From F1-80-MAGs062 sp046345315 (lineage in GTDB: Bacteria > Planctomycetota > Planctomycetia > Planctomycetales > Planctomycetaceae), in NCBI GenBank assembly GCA_046345315.1, contig JBKDKA010000091.1:1-64000 (forward strand): a stretch of 64,000 bases of DNA. Direction: 5' to 3'. The position numbers and the translations under genes are program-made. How positions within the stretch are numbered: the stretch's first letter is position 1; each line of letters begins with the position of its first letter. Positions 23,874 to 32,243 of the stretch are shown in pieces. Below the pieces are notes generated by a model. That model was not told the DNA's origin. It saw only the letters and a list, made by a program, of their open reading frames with translations, and made no database searches.

Positions 23874-26695
23874 CGGACACTGCAGCTCAGGTTTCGGCAG
23901 CTGCCGTCAGTAATGTTTCGCTGAAATATGGCAGGATCACGGCGTTGAACGACGTGACGCTGAACCTACCTTCGGGGCAGATGGTCGGAATCATCGGACC
24001 GGATGGTGTCGGGAAATCCAGTCTGCTCTCACTTCTTGCCGGGGCACGAGCTGTCCAGTCGGGTTCCGTTGAAGTTCTTGGCGGAAATATGACCCTGAAG
24101 TCACATCGACGAGAGGTCTGTCCGCAGATTGCCTACATGCCTCAGGGGCTGGGAAAGAATCTCTACGCTTCCCTTTCTGTTGAGGAGAACCTTCAGTTTT
24201 TCGGGCGTCTGTTCGGTCACAGCAAAGCTGAAAGTCGTCGACGGATCGATGAGCTGACTCAGAGTACAGGGCTGTTCCCCTTTCTTTCGCGCGCTGTTCA
24301 GAACCTGTCGGGCGGAATGAAACAGAAGCTTGGTCTCTGCTGCGCTCTGATTCACGACCCGCAGCTGCTGATACTCGACGAACCAACGACCGGAGTCGAT
24401 CCACTGGCACGAGTTCAGTTCTGGGAACTGATTGCTCGAATTCGCAGTCAACAGACCGGAATGAGCGTCATTGTTGCGACAGCCTACATGGATGAAGCAA
24501 GCCGGTTTGACTGGCTCGTGGCAATGAACAGTGGTCGCATTCTTGCCACAGGAGCACCGCAGGATCTGCTCGTTCGCACAGGCACGACGTCTCTTGACGA
24601 AGCATTTATCGCATTGATGCCCGAATCAGAACGCAGAGGGCATCGTGCTGTGCAGATTCCGCCGCTTGTCGCTGCCGGTGATGAAGAAATTGCGATCGAG
24701 GCTGTGGATCTCACCCGGCGTTTCGGAAGCTTTACGGCAGTTGATCATGCGAGCTTTCGAATCCGTCGTGGGGAAATCTTTGGATTCATCGGGTCGAATG
24801 GATGCGGAAAATCTACCACTATGAAAATGCTGACGGGGCTGCTGGAGCCCAGCGAAGGAAGTGCATCACTGTTCGGACACTCCGTGAATACTGAAGACAT
24901 CGCGACACGGCGGAGAGTCGGATACGTGTCGCAGTCGTTCTCTCTTTACTCGGAGCTGTCCGTCCGGCAGAACCTGCTTCTGCACGCTCGATTGTTCAGT
25001 CTGCCGGTCGGCATCATCTCCGATCGCGTTGCTGAAATGATCACTCGGTTCGGGCTGAAACCCTTCGTCGACTCCATGCCGGACACACTGCCTCTCGGTA
25101 TTCGCCAGCGACTTTCGATGGCGGTGGCGATGGTGCACAGGCCGGAACTTTTGATTCTCGATGAACCGACTTCAGGAGTCGATCCGATCGCGCGAGACAG
25201 CCTGTGGCAGCTGATGAGTGATCTTTCTCGCAATGACCGAGTGACCATCTTTATTTCGACGCACTTCATGAATGAAGCTGGTCGCTGCGATCGGATCTCA
25301 TTGATGCATGCGGGCAGAGTTCTTGTAACGGATGCTCCTGCAGAACTCGTGAAGCGGCGAAATGCCACGAATCTGGAGGAAGCGTTTATCGGATACCTGA
25401 AAGAAGCCGAGGAAGCTTCGCCGACAGTCGAGCAGGACACACTGCGGACTGAAGAATTCGAACCGAGCGTAAGCATTCCGATGACTGTTCGTGAGCCTGT
25501 CTCGACCACCGCGATGCCGACTGAGATCCGGGAGAAAGGAACTGCATCTGAGAGCAGCAGGCGACGGTATTTCAGCTTTCGTCGCGCGTGGAGCTACACG
25601 CTTCGTGAGACGCTTGAACTGCAGCGGGATCCATTTCGAGCGACGATGGCGCTGCTGGGTACAGCGATCCTGATGTTTGTGTTTGGATACGGGATCAGTC
25701 TTGATGTCAACGATATGACATATGCTGTACTGGACCGAGACCAGACGACAACGAGTCGGAATTATATGCTGAACATTTCCGGCTCTCGCTACTTCATCGA
25801 ACATCCTCCTTTGACTGACTACAACGATCTTGATCAGCGAATGCGAAGCGGAGAACTGTCGCTGGCCATCGAGATTCCCTCCGGTTTTGCTCGCGATGTC
25901 AAGCGCGGAAAGCGAGTGGAGATCGGGGCGTGGGTTGATGCAGCAATGCCAACGAGGGCAGAAACGGTGCAGGGTTATGTTCAGGGCCTTCATCGAAGCT
26001 GGCTGTCAGATGGAGCCACAGGACATTCCGGAAGGCGTGGTGTCGGAGCAGCTGCAGTCATTGAAACGCGATTTCGCTATAACCCGGATGTCAGGAGCCT
26101 TCCGGCAATGGTGCCCGGCGTCATCCCCATGCTGTTGATGATGATTCCTGCCATGCTGACAGCACTTTCCGTCGTCCGTGAAAAGGAACTGGGCTCGATC
26201 ATCAACCTCTACGTGACCCCCGTCACTCGCAGTGAGTTTTTGCTGGGAAAGCAGTTTCCCTACATCGTTCTTGCGATGTTCAATTTTTTGGTGATGACGG
26301 TTCTTGCAGTGCTGATATTTCAGGTACCCGTCAAAGGCAGTTTCCTGGCTCTCACCACTGGAGCACTGATCTTTGTGACGTTCTCCACAGGATTCGGACT
26401 GTTCGCATCGACTTTCACGAAAAGCCAGATTGCAGCGCTGTTTGCGACGATGTTCGGCACAATGATTCCAACCGTGCAGTTCGCCGGGCTCATCAATCCC
26501 GTTTCGTCGCTTGAAGGTTTCGCGGGTGTGATCGGCCGAAGTTATCCCGCGTCGCATTTCCTGATCATCAGTCGAGGTGTCTTCAATAAGTCGCTCGGCT
26601 TCAGCAGTCTGATCGGATCGTTCTGGCCCATGGCTCTTGCAGTTCCCGTCGTTCTCGGAGTGTCGATTGCACTTTTGAAGAAGCAGGAAACATAG
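23870..26695 (+). CDS. RbbA-like double ATPase-permease ABC protein
   Basis: A 941-aa fusion with two ABC ATPase domains and an ABC-2 permease domain. Domain 1 (about 10-235): Walker A GPDGVGKSS, signature LSGGMKQKL, Walker B LLILDEPTTGVDP. Domain 2 (about 275-510): Walker A GSNGCGKSTT, a weaker signature LPLGIRQRL, Walker B LLILDEPTSGVDP. The permease part (about 570-941) has one N-terminal helix, a periplasmic loop and five more helices (MVPGVIPMLLMMIPAMLTAL). This order is that of E. coli RbbA/YhiH, encoded between yhiI and yhhJ as here. The frame is open far upstream, but ATG 23870 overlaps the adaptor's stop and starts at the first ATPase domain. Confidence 0.92.
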   Translation: MTDTAAQVSAAAVSNVSLKYGRITALNDVTLNLPSGQMVGIIGPDGVGKSSLLSLLAGARAVQSGSVEVLGGNMTLKSHRREVCPQIAYMPQGLGKNLYASLSVEENLQFFGRLFGHSKAESRRRIDELTQSTGLFPFLSRAVQNLSGGMKQKLGLCCALIHDPQLLILDEPTTGVDPLARVQFWELIARIRSQQTGMSVIVATAYMDEASRFDWLVAMNSGRILATGAPQDLLVRTGTTSLDEAFIALMPESERRGHRAVQIPPLVAAGDEEIAIEAVDLTRRFGSFTAVDHASFRIRRGEIFGFIGSNGCGKSTTMKMLTGLLEPSEGSASLFGHSVNTEDIATRRRVGYVSQSFSLYSELSVRQNLLLHARLFSLPVGIISDRVAEMITRFGLKPFVDSMPDTLPLGIRQRLSMAVAMVHRPELLILDEPTSGVDPIARDSLWQLMSDLSRNDRVTIFISTHFMNEAGRCDRISLMHAGRVLVTDAPAELVKRRNATNLEEAFIGYLKEAEEASPTVEQDTLRTEEFEPSVSIPMTVREPVSTTAMPTEIREKGTASESSRRRYFSFRRAWSYTLRETLELQRDPFRATMALLGTAILMFVFGYGISLDVNDMTYAVLDRDQTTTSRNYMLNISGSRYFIEHPPLTDYNDLDQRMRSGELSLAIEIPSGFARDVKRGKRVEIGAWVDAAMPTRAETVQGYVQGLHRSWLSDGATGHSGRRGVGAAAVIETRFRYNPDVRSLPAMVPGVIPMLLMMIPAMLTALSVVREKELGSIINLYVTPVTRSEFLLGKQFPYIVLAMFNFLVMTVLAVLIFQVPVKGSFLALTTGALIFVTFSTGFGLFASTFTKSQIAALFATMFGTMIPTVQFAGLINPVSSLEGFAGVIGRSYPASHFLIISRGVFNKSLGFSSLIGSFWPMALAVPVVLGVSIALLKKQET

Positions 26696-26873
26696 ATTGC
26701 CAGCACCGTCTTTGCACAGGCATTCTTCGGCACAAAATCAGAGTTGAAATCCCCGGAGTTTGTTTAAAGGTTCAGTTTGATCGGTACAGGTGGTTCTGGC
26801 ATGCGATCTGGAAGTGGTGCGAAGCTGACAATACTGGCTATCCTGCAGAACAGTGAAATAAGACTTAAAGGCT

Positions 26874-26957
26874 TCGACAAAAACGGGACAGGCACCCTTC
26901 AACCAACGAATTTTCTGGCGTATTGGCTTTGCTCAGGAGCCAGCCCCGGTTTTGTCG
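26874..26957. repeat. Palindrome R3 between rbbA-like and yhhJ-like genes
   Basis: CGACAAAAACGGGACAGGCA on the left, CCCCGGTTTTGTCG on the right. The variable centre (CCTTCAACCAACGA..., TATTGGCTTTGCTC) is nearly identical, in the opposite orientation, to R5 at 31628-31712. Its right end lies 10 bases before ATG 26968. Confidence 0.88.
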
Positions 26958-26967
26958 GGAGTCCTTA

Positions 26968-28092
26968 ATGTCACGGCCCGGCAACATCTATCGACTTGGC
27001 ACAAAAGAACTATGGAGTCTTACCAGGGACCCCATACTGCTTGGGCTGATCATCTACACATTCAGCGTATCAATCTATATTTCTGCCACCGCGAAACCGG
27101 AGACCCTGCATCACGCACCGATAGCAATCGTGGATGAAGATGACTCACCGTTGTCTGGCAGCATTGTGTCTGCTTTTGTTCCGCCGCGATTCATGACTCC
27201 CAGGATTATTTCTCTGCCGATGGTGGATCGCGGAATGGATCAGGGAGAATTCACTTTCGTTCTGAATATTCCACCGAACTTTCAGCGAGATGTTCTGGCC
27301 GAAAGGACACCCGCGATTCAGCTGAATGTGGATGCAACTCGAATGAGCCAGGCCTTCGTCGGCAGCAGCTATATTCAGCAGATGACCATGGATGAAGTCA
27401 GTGAGTTCACAGAGAGAAGACGCGGAATCGCCTCTGCGCAAGTCGATCTTGCTCTTCGAGCTCGGTTCAATCCGAATCTGGAACAGGCCTGGTTTGGTTC
27501 ACTGATGGAAATCATTAACAACGTCACGATGCTGTCGATCATACTCACTGGTGCTGCTCTGATTCGGGAGCGTGAACACGGTACGATCGAGCATCTGCTG
27601 GTGATGCCGGTAACGCCTCTGGAGATCATGCTCGCAAAAGTCTGGTCAATGGGGCTCGTCGTGCTTCTTGCTGCCGGACTGTCACTGACATTCGTCGTAC
27701 AGTTGCTGCTGCGAGTGCCGATTGACGGGTCAGTCAGTCTCTTCCTGATCGGTACAGCACTTCACTTGTTCGCGACAACGTCACTCGGAATCTTTATGGC
27801 GACTCAGGCGCATTCGATGCCGCAGTTCGGAATCCTGACTGTTCTGGTGATGATGCCACTGCAGCTTTTGTCGGGTAACGCAACACCTCGCGAGAGCATG
27901 CCGATCTTTATCCAGAACCTGATGCTGATCGCACCGACAACACACTTTGTCGCGATTGGTCAGGCTATCCTGTTCCGCGGAGCCGGCATCGCTGTTGTCT
28001 GGCCGTCGTTTGTATTTCTGCTGCTCATCGGAACCGCATTATCTGCAGTGGCACTGAATCGATTCCGAAGGTCGATCAGCCGAACGATCTGA
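26968..28092 (+). CDS. YhhJ-like ABC-2 permease
   Basis: A 374-aa ABC-2 type permease with an N-terminal helix (LLGLIIYTFSVSIYISAT), a periplasmic domain (VDEDDSPLSGSIVSAFVPPR, ATRMSQAFVGSSYIQQM), then five C-terminal helices starting with MEIINNVTMLSIILTGAAL and the family motif REREHGTIEHLLVMPVTPLEIMLAKV. It is the third member of the yhiI-rbbA-yhhJ-type unit. Palindrome R3 separates it from the ATPase gene by 270 bases. Start ATG 26968 uses GGGAG just after the palindrome, so the repeat forms part of its translation initiation region. ATG 26923 is inside the repeat and unlikely. Confidence 0.92.
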   Translation: MSRPGNIYRLGTKELWSLTRDPILLGLIIYTFSVSIYISATAKPETLHHAPIAIVDEDDSPLSGSIVSAFVPPRFMTPRIISLPMVDRGMDQGEFTFVLNIPPNFQRDVLAERTPAIQLNVDATRMSQAFVGSSYIQQMTMDEVSEFTERRRGIASAQVDLALRARFNPNLEQAWFGSLMEIINNVTMLSIILTGAALIREREHGTIEHLLVMPVTPLEIMLAKVWSMGLVVLLAAGLSLTFVVQLLLRVPIDGSVSLFLIGTALHLFATTSLGIFMATQAHSMPQFGILTVLVMMPLQLLSGNATPRESMPIFIQNLMLIAPTTHFVAIGQAILFRGAGIAVVWPSFVFLLLIGTALSAVALNRFRRSISRTI

Positions 28093-28366
28093 AATGCAGA
28101 TCGAAATTCAGAACCGGGATTGGCACCACTTGCAGTGGAAGTGTTTCCAGTCGTTTATGGGGACGATGATGTTGCGTCGGTCGATGTAAACACGATGGAA
28201 CTCGTCGCTTCAGATGCCTTATGGATACTTTCACCAATTCCCGGAATACTTTGCCATCTCACATGGTGTTTCTGTTTGAATGCACTATTATGTATAGGTG
28301 AAAAGTAAATAATCGCTGACTCAAACAAGAGTTAAGTCGCGATCTTCATCGGATGACTATTTAAAT
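28093..28366. other. Intergenic region upstream of leader copy B
   Basis: No gene was recognised. It contains a half palindrome of the R family (CAGAACCGGGATTGGCACC, 28109-28127). A hairpin ATCGCTGACTC...GAGTTAAGTCGCGAT (28312-28343) sits just before leader copy B. AT-rich stretches near 28285-28310 could hold a promoter. Confidence 0.5.
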
Positions 28367-28457
28367 CGCAGACCAGAGTTTTCTGGCGGGCGAATTTTCG
28401 AGTAAGCCGACATGCACTGGGCCTTCAATGGAAGGTTCAATGCATGTCGGCTTTTTT
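28367..28457 (+). ncRNA. Structured leader / sRNA, copy B, upstream of csrA
   Basis: GCAGA, a 5-bp hairpin (CCAGA...TCTGG), CGGGCGAATTTTCGAGT, then AAGCCGACATGCA (28404-28416) paired with its complement TGCATGTCGGCTT (28441-28453), followed by a T run. It has the same layout as copies A and C. The first codon of csrA is 174 bases further on, the longest gap of the three. Confidence 0.6.
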
Positions 28458-28630
28458 CGTTTCTGTTCAGGATGTTTGCGATTCAGTGCGCTGGTACCGG
28501 CCGATCTGTTCACCAGCCATCAATTGATCCTGCTCTACAGAGGTACGTTCCTGCGGAATCACGAATACTGAGCAGTGCGGGATACGAAACTGCTTTTGAC
28601 CAGACCACAGCAGAACAGGGAAGTGCAGAA

Positions 28631-28834
28631 ATGCTGGTACTGTCACGAAAAATTTCTGACGTCATCGTTGTAGGAAGTTCCGGAGCGAATCTCGGTGAAG
28701 TCAGAATCGTGGTGCTCGGTGTGAACAACGGTCGCGTCAAACTTGGAATTGAAGCGCCGCCGGGAGTGTCGGTTCACCGCGAGGAAGTGACTCTTCGCAG
28801 TCGGATGACTGAATCCTTAGAGAAAGTGTTGTAG
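28631..28834 (+). CDS. csrA: CsrA family RNA-binding regulator
   Basis: A 67-aa CsrA: MLVLSRKISDVIVVGSSGAN, LGEVRIVVLG, GRVKLGIEAPPGVSVHREEV. The first-strand residues and the VHREE core (Arg44-equivalent) that bind GGA motifs are kept. Two departures from the consensus are the S-S-G-A-N-L loop and the ILGVNNGRVKLG turn, which are longer and more polar than usual. CsrA binds GGA in hairpin loops of leaders and changes translation or stability of mRNAs. The start follows CAGGGAAG. It stands alone behind leader copy B in the stress island, so it may set translation of the neighbours (inference). Confidence 0.93.
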   Translation: MLVLSRKISDVIVVGSSGANLGEVRIVVLGVNNGRVKLGIEAPPGVSVHREEVTLRSRMTESLEKVL

Positions 28835-28842
28835 CTTTAGAG

Positions 28843-28931
28843 CGCGTTTCGAAACCGGGGCAGGCACACCTGCAAATGCAGAATTTGCAGGAGATATGGG
28901 GTCCTTCGGGAACCAGTCCCGGTTCCGAAAC
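28843..28931. repeat. Palindrome R4 (CCGGGACAGGCACC family)
   Basis: CGCGTTTCGAAACCGGGGCA on the left, CCCGGTTCCGAAACC on the right. It starts 8 bases after the csrA stop codon. The arms carry compensating changes (TTTCGAAACC with GGTTCCGAAA), so pairing is largely kept. Confidence 0.85.
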
Positions 28932-28974
28932 CACATGCAGGTTGTTTCTGTGTTTGTTTTCAGGAGGAAATGAA

Positions 28975-29442
28975 ATGTTCGGAATTCGTGTATCTTATGT
29001 TGCGCTGGGACTTGCTCTCATTCTGAGCGCCTCAGCAGCGAATGTTGAAGCTGGTAAGGGTCGGCGCCATCACTCCATGCGAAGAGAGCCGGCTCACTGT
29101 GGAGGGCATGGTCACCATGGGGCTGCAGGCCATAGCTGTCGAGCAAATGGCTGTTCGGGTGGGCATTCTGCTGATCATCATAACGGCGGACATCATAACG
29201 GCGGCCATTATAACGGAGGTCATCATAGCGGCGGTCATTATGCCAGTTTTCAGTCAGAGTGCTGTGGGGGCAGTGAATGGCAGCACCATGCGTATGTATC
29301 ACCGCCATCCGCTGACTGTCAGATGATGGATCGCTGCTGTGGAGTTCCTTCGGGAACGATGATGGCTGCGCCGACTCACAATGCAGTTCACCCGCAGCAG
29401 GAATCTGTCACTCCACAGAACGCCCCGGCTCCCGGCACATAA
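28975..29442 (+). CDS. Secreted His/Gly-rich repeat protein
   Basis: A 155-aa protein with a signal peptide (VSYVALGLALILSASAANVEA). A His/Cys/Gly-rich segment follows (GGHGHHGAAGHSCRANGCSG), then four tandem copies of a five-residue unit HNGGH / YNGGH / HSGGH (encoded by 15-bp repeats, about 29175-29245). Cys pairs (ECCGGS, DRCCGV) and a Pro/Gln tail complete it. It is likely a metal-binding or Cys-cross-linked surface protein; the family is not recognised. AGGAGG precedes ATG 28975. It follows palindrome R4 in the stress island. Confidence 0.85.
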   Translation: MFGIRVSYVALGLALILSASAANVEAGKGRRHHSMRREPAHCGGHGHHGAAGHSCRANGCSGGHSADHHNGGHHNGGHYNGGHHSGGHYASFQSECCGGSEWQHHAYVSPPSADCQMMDRCCGVPSGTMMAAPTHNAVHPQQESVTPQNAPAPGT

Positions 29443-29787
29443 CGATGCTGCCTCGCCAGAATTCAGAATGACTCTGCTGAAAACCGTCAGAGTTCGGAAG
29501 CATTCATGCCCCATCTGAGTGTGTGGCACCATCAGGAATCTCTCCTGAATCACCCGCTCAGGCTGTCTTTGCTTCCTGGCTGTGTGCTGGGAGTCGCCTC
29601 GGCGTGAGGCGCAGCGAAGGCGATTCCTGAAGGATTTCTGATAACGATGTCAGATCGGTTCGGAGTGGCATCCTGGTTTGGGGATCCGGTGCCGCAGAAG
29701 ATAACGGGTGTTCCAATTCTCGAAAGCCATGCGATCTGGCGTCAGGTCGTTGGCTGACTTGATCAATTAACTTGAGGAGAAGACGTG
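29443..29787. other. Intergenic region; nothing recognised
   Basis: Some 345 bases before the CsbD gene. A GC-rich inverted segment near 29590-29625 (GCCTCGGCGTGAGGC) could form a hairpin. No gene was seen. Confidence 0.45.
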
Positions 29788-29994
29788 ATGAACTGGGATC
29801 AGATTCAGGGCGACTGGAAACAGATGGCTGGCCGAGTGAAGGAAAAGTGGGGCAAGCTGACAGACAACGATATGACGGTAATGTCGGGGCGGCGCGAACA
29901 GCTGGTTGGTGTCCTGCAGGAAAGATACGGATATGAGAAACAACGGGCGGAGAAGGAAGTCCGAGACTTTACGGACAGTCTGAAGGCGTCGTAA
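29788..29994 (+). CDS. CsbD family stress protein
   Basis: A 68-aa small helical CsbD-type protein: NWDQIQGDWKQMAGRVKEKW, GKLTDNDMTVMSGRREQLVG, VLQERYGYEKQRAEKEVRDF. In Bacillus the family is under general stress control; its molecular role is unknown. ATG 29788 is preferred (GAGGAG 12 bases upstream); an in-frame GTG lies directly before it at 29785. It is followed by another small stress-type gene. Confidence 0.93.
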   Translation: MNWDQIQGDWKQMAGRVKEKWGKLTDNDMTVMSGRREQLVGVLQERYGYEKQRAEKEVRDFTDSLKAS

Positions 29995-30122
29995 ACGGTC
30001 GAATCGCGGGCCAGCACATCAGCGGATCGTTCGGCCGATGGGCTGAAAGTAGTGACTCAAAACGTATGAGCAGTCACGTGCTGTTCACACTTAACATAAA
30101 CATTTACCAGGGAGAATCACAG

Positions 30123-30548
30123 ATGTCGACTTCAACAATGGTTCCGGGCGTCCGAAAAGAAGAATGGGCGCAGGCCACAGACAAAGCAAAGGATGCGATC
30201 TCGTCTGCGGGTGATATGGCTGGCCACGCGGTCTCGGCAGTCGGAGAAATTGCATCACAGAAGGCCTGCGAGATGGGGGCTCGAGTCGACCAGATGGTCG
30301 AACAGGCAGGAGCCGGAATTCATCACATGGGCGACACTCTGGGACGCAATCTGCCCCACAACGGAATGCTGGGGGCCGCATCTCAGGGATTGGCTGGAGC
30401 AGTGCAGCACAGCGGCGAGTATCTGGAAGACCAGAAACTCAGCGGGCTTTCAAAAGATGTGACCTGTCTGATTCGTCGGAATCCGGTTCCGTCGGTGCTG
30501 ATTGCCCTCGGCATCGGCTGGCTGGCAGCCAGAAAGATCTGGAAGTAG
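30123..30548 (+). CDS. ElaB/DUF883-like stress membrane protein
   Basis: A 141-aa protein with an amphipathic, Ala-rich helical N-terminal region (QATDKAKDAISSAGDMAGHA, MGARVDQMVEQAGAG). A Gly-rich segment follows, then a C-terminal membrane anchor after a positively charged turn (CLIRRNPVPSVLIALGIGWL). ElaB-like proteins associate ribosomes or stress factors with the membrane, but here only the architecture is similar. ATG 30123 follows GGGAGAATC. It is first of three closely spaced genes (3-base gap, then an ATGA overlap). Confidence 0.8.
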   Translation: MSTSTMVPGVRKEEWAQATDKAKDAISSAGDMAGHAVSAVGEIASQKACEMGARVDQMVEQAGAGIHHMGDTLGRNLPHNGMLGAASQGLAGAVQHSGEYLEDQKLSGLSKDVTCLIRRNPVPSVLIALGIGWLAARKIWK

Positions 30549-30551
30549 CCC

Positions 30552-30980
30552 ATGGCAGATGATGTCGGATCTCGTCAAACGGTCACCGTGGGAACGCTGC
30601 TGACAGGATTTCTATGCGATCTGCAGCTGCTGTTTGAACAGCAGTTTCAGCTGACACGCTGTGAGATTGAACAGGAATTTCGTCAGCGAGCGACTGCGGT
30701 GGCCTTACTTGCCGCCGGAGTTGTGACCTGTTTGCTGAGTGGAATGATGATGTGTCTGTCCGCTGCTCACGGTATTCACTTTTTCCTGCAGAGAACAGCT
30801 GCGGGCGACAGCACCTTCGTGCCGCTCTGGGTCTGTTACGCGATCGTTGGCGTTGTCATCGGGGCCGCAGCGATTCTGCTGCTGTGGCTGGGAAGACGAC
30901 AGATCCGCCGTGTCGCCATCAGCGAGAATCCGGCAGTCGAGATTCTGGAAAGGGTTCGAAATTGGAAGACAGAGCCATGA
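30552..30980 (+). CDS. Phage-holin-like DUF1469 family membrane protein
   Basis: A 142-aa protein: a soluble N-terminal helix with acidic/amphipathic character (LLTGFLCDLQLLFEQQFQLT), then two membrane helices (ATAVALLAAGVVTCLLSGMM and VCYAIVGVVIGAAAILLLWL) and a basic C-terminus. This matches the DUF1469 (holin superfamily) plan found next to DUF883 and DUF3618 genes in many bacteria; a lytic role is not implied. It starts 3 bases after the previous stop. Confidence 0.85.
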   Translation: MADDVGSRQTVTVGTLLTGFLCDLQLLFEQQFQLTRCEIEQEFRQRATAVALLAAGVVTCLLSGMMMCLSAAHGIHFFLQRTAAGDSTFVPLWVCYAIVGVVIGAAAILLLWLGRRQIRRVAISENPAVEILERVRNWKTEP

Positions 30981-31576
30981 TCATTCGAAACCAGATGGAG
31001 ATCACCAGACGAAGGATGAGTCAGAAGCTGGATATGCTGGAAGAACATGTCCTGGATACTGTTCATTCTGCTGGCTCTACCGTGAACGCGACGGCGGAAA
31101 CAGTGCAGGATGTTGTTCAGTCTGTCGGTCGAGCGTTTGATATTGAGCAGCATTATCGTCGACATCCCTGGCTGTTCATCGGAGGTTCTGTTGCACTAGG
31201 TTATGTCCTGACGGAACTACTGAGCGAAGGTGTGTCCGAGGTCTCGCCATCTGTTGCTGCAAAGAGTTCAGATCAATGCGACTGCAATGGCGACACTCAT
31301 CCGGTTTCAGCAGACCATACCGCAACAACAGACGGTTCTGTTGTTTCCGGCAATCCCGGTGCGATGGAAACGGCGCACAACGGAGACCCGAGGAGCAACG
31401 GAGGCACAGCGGGATATGGCATACGCCGAGCCTCGATGGAGGCATTTGCGAGCTTTGCCCGAGAGATCGCAACTCGATCACTGCCGCTGGTGATGGACTA
31501 CTTCCTGCACGCACCATCATCTCAAGGACGCAATGAGGAACGTCAGTCGGACTCACGATCACCTGAGAACATCTGA
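30977..31576 (+). CDS. DUF3618-like membrane-anchored protein
   Basis: A 199-aa protein that begins with an amphipathic helix typical of DUF3618 (MEITRRRMSQKLDMLEEHVL), then a helix pair, one membrane segment (HPWLFIGGSVALGYVLTELL), and a long polar, Ser/Asp/Gly-rich region with CDC. A last helix (EAFASFAREIATRSLPLVMD) precedes a disordered tail. It overlaps the previous gene by four bases (ATGA), forming the ElaB-like / DUF1469 / DUF3618 trio seen elsewhere. Confidence 0.85.
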   Translation: MIIRNQMEITRRRMSQKLDMLEEHVLDTVHSAGSTVNATAETVQDVVQSVGRAFDIEQHYRRHPWLFIGGSVALGYVLTELLSEGVSEVSPSVAAKSSDQCDCNGDTHPVSADHTATTDGSVVSGNPGAMETAHNGDPRSNGGTAGYGIRRASMEAFASFAREIATRSLPLVMDYFLHAPSSQGRNEERQSDSRSPENI

Positions 31577-31627
31577 GGTCAAAGGCAGATGCCGGCATGT
31601 TCCCGGCGACCGTGAGTCCTGGAACGC

Positions 31628-31712
31628 CTGACAAAACCGGGACTGGCTCCCGAGCAAAGCCAATACGCTTACAAACTCGTTGGTTGAAGGGTGCCTGTCC
31701 CGATTTTGTCAG
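31628..31712. repeat. Palindrome R5, inverted relative to R3
   Basis: CTGACAAAACCGGGACTGGC on the left, GTGCCTGTCCCGATTTTGTC on the right. The reverse complement closely matches R3 (26874-26957), including the variable centre. R3 and R5 therefore form an inverted pair of about 83 bp, bracketing 4.7 kb. Confidence 0.85.
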
Positions 31713-31748
31713 AGCCTCTTAATCATTTTGCAGAGAAGGAACGAGAAA

Positions 31749-32075
31749 ATGTCCAGGAATTCGCTCGACAGCAAGGCTTCGCCGAAAGAAGCGGAGTGCC
31801 ACGAAAATGCTTCATGCTCATTTGAGGGGAAGCTCGTCAGCATCGGAGGCAGCCGTCTGGTTGTCGAATCCGAGAAGGACAGGAAAACGTCTTACGCTCT
31901 CGCATCTGACGCCATTCTGACCTGCGATGGCAAGGTGGGTAAGGAAGAATCGCTGAAACCCGGAAGGCGCATTCGAGTCACGACGCAGAAGGGAAATTCC
32001 AACATGGTCACCGGAATTGAATGGCTCAGCAAAAACGAAAGCTTTCCGGCGCAGAAATCAACAACAGCAAAGTAG
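31749..32075 (+). CDS. Small single-domain protein, family shared with 32244 gene
   Basis: A 108-aa cytoplasmic-looking protein with a beta-rich core: GKLVSIGGSRLVVESEKDRK, ASDAILTCDGKVGKEESLKP, GRRIRVTTQKGNSNMVTGIE. The pattern (short strand, V-x-S-I, ... I-T-x-D-G-K, ... L-K-x-G-x-x-I-R-V-T-T) is repeated twice in the next protein. It resembles a small OB-like or SH3-like barrel, but the family is unrecognised. The start follows GAAGGAACG, downstream of palindrome R5. Confidence 0.8.
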   Translation: MSRNSLDSKASPKEAECHENASCSFEGKLVSIGGSRLVVESEKDRKTSYALASDAILTCDGKVGKEESLKPGRRIRVTTQKGNSNMVTGIEWLSKNESFPAQKSTTAK

Positions 32076-32243
32076 CTGGAAAGCCTGCAGTCTGAGATCA
32101 CTCAGAATTCGCAGGACTGTTTCTGCACTGAAAGCGTCATGGATTGAGAATTACGCGAGCCACTGGCACATCGAAGCCTGCGGCAGTGAAGACATGTTGT
32201 CGTCACGGAGTGATTTTCATGTTGTGTGAACGAAAAATGAAAG

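Noticed and set aside
29175..29245. CRISPR-like short repeats
   Set aside because: The 15-bp units are head-to-tail without spacers and are in frame inside a secreted protein gene.
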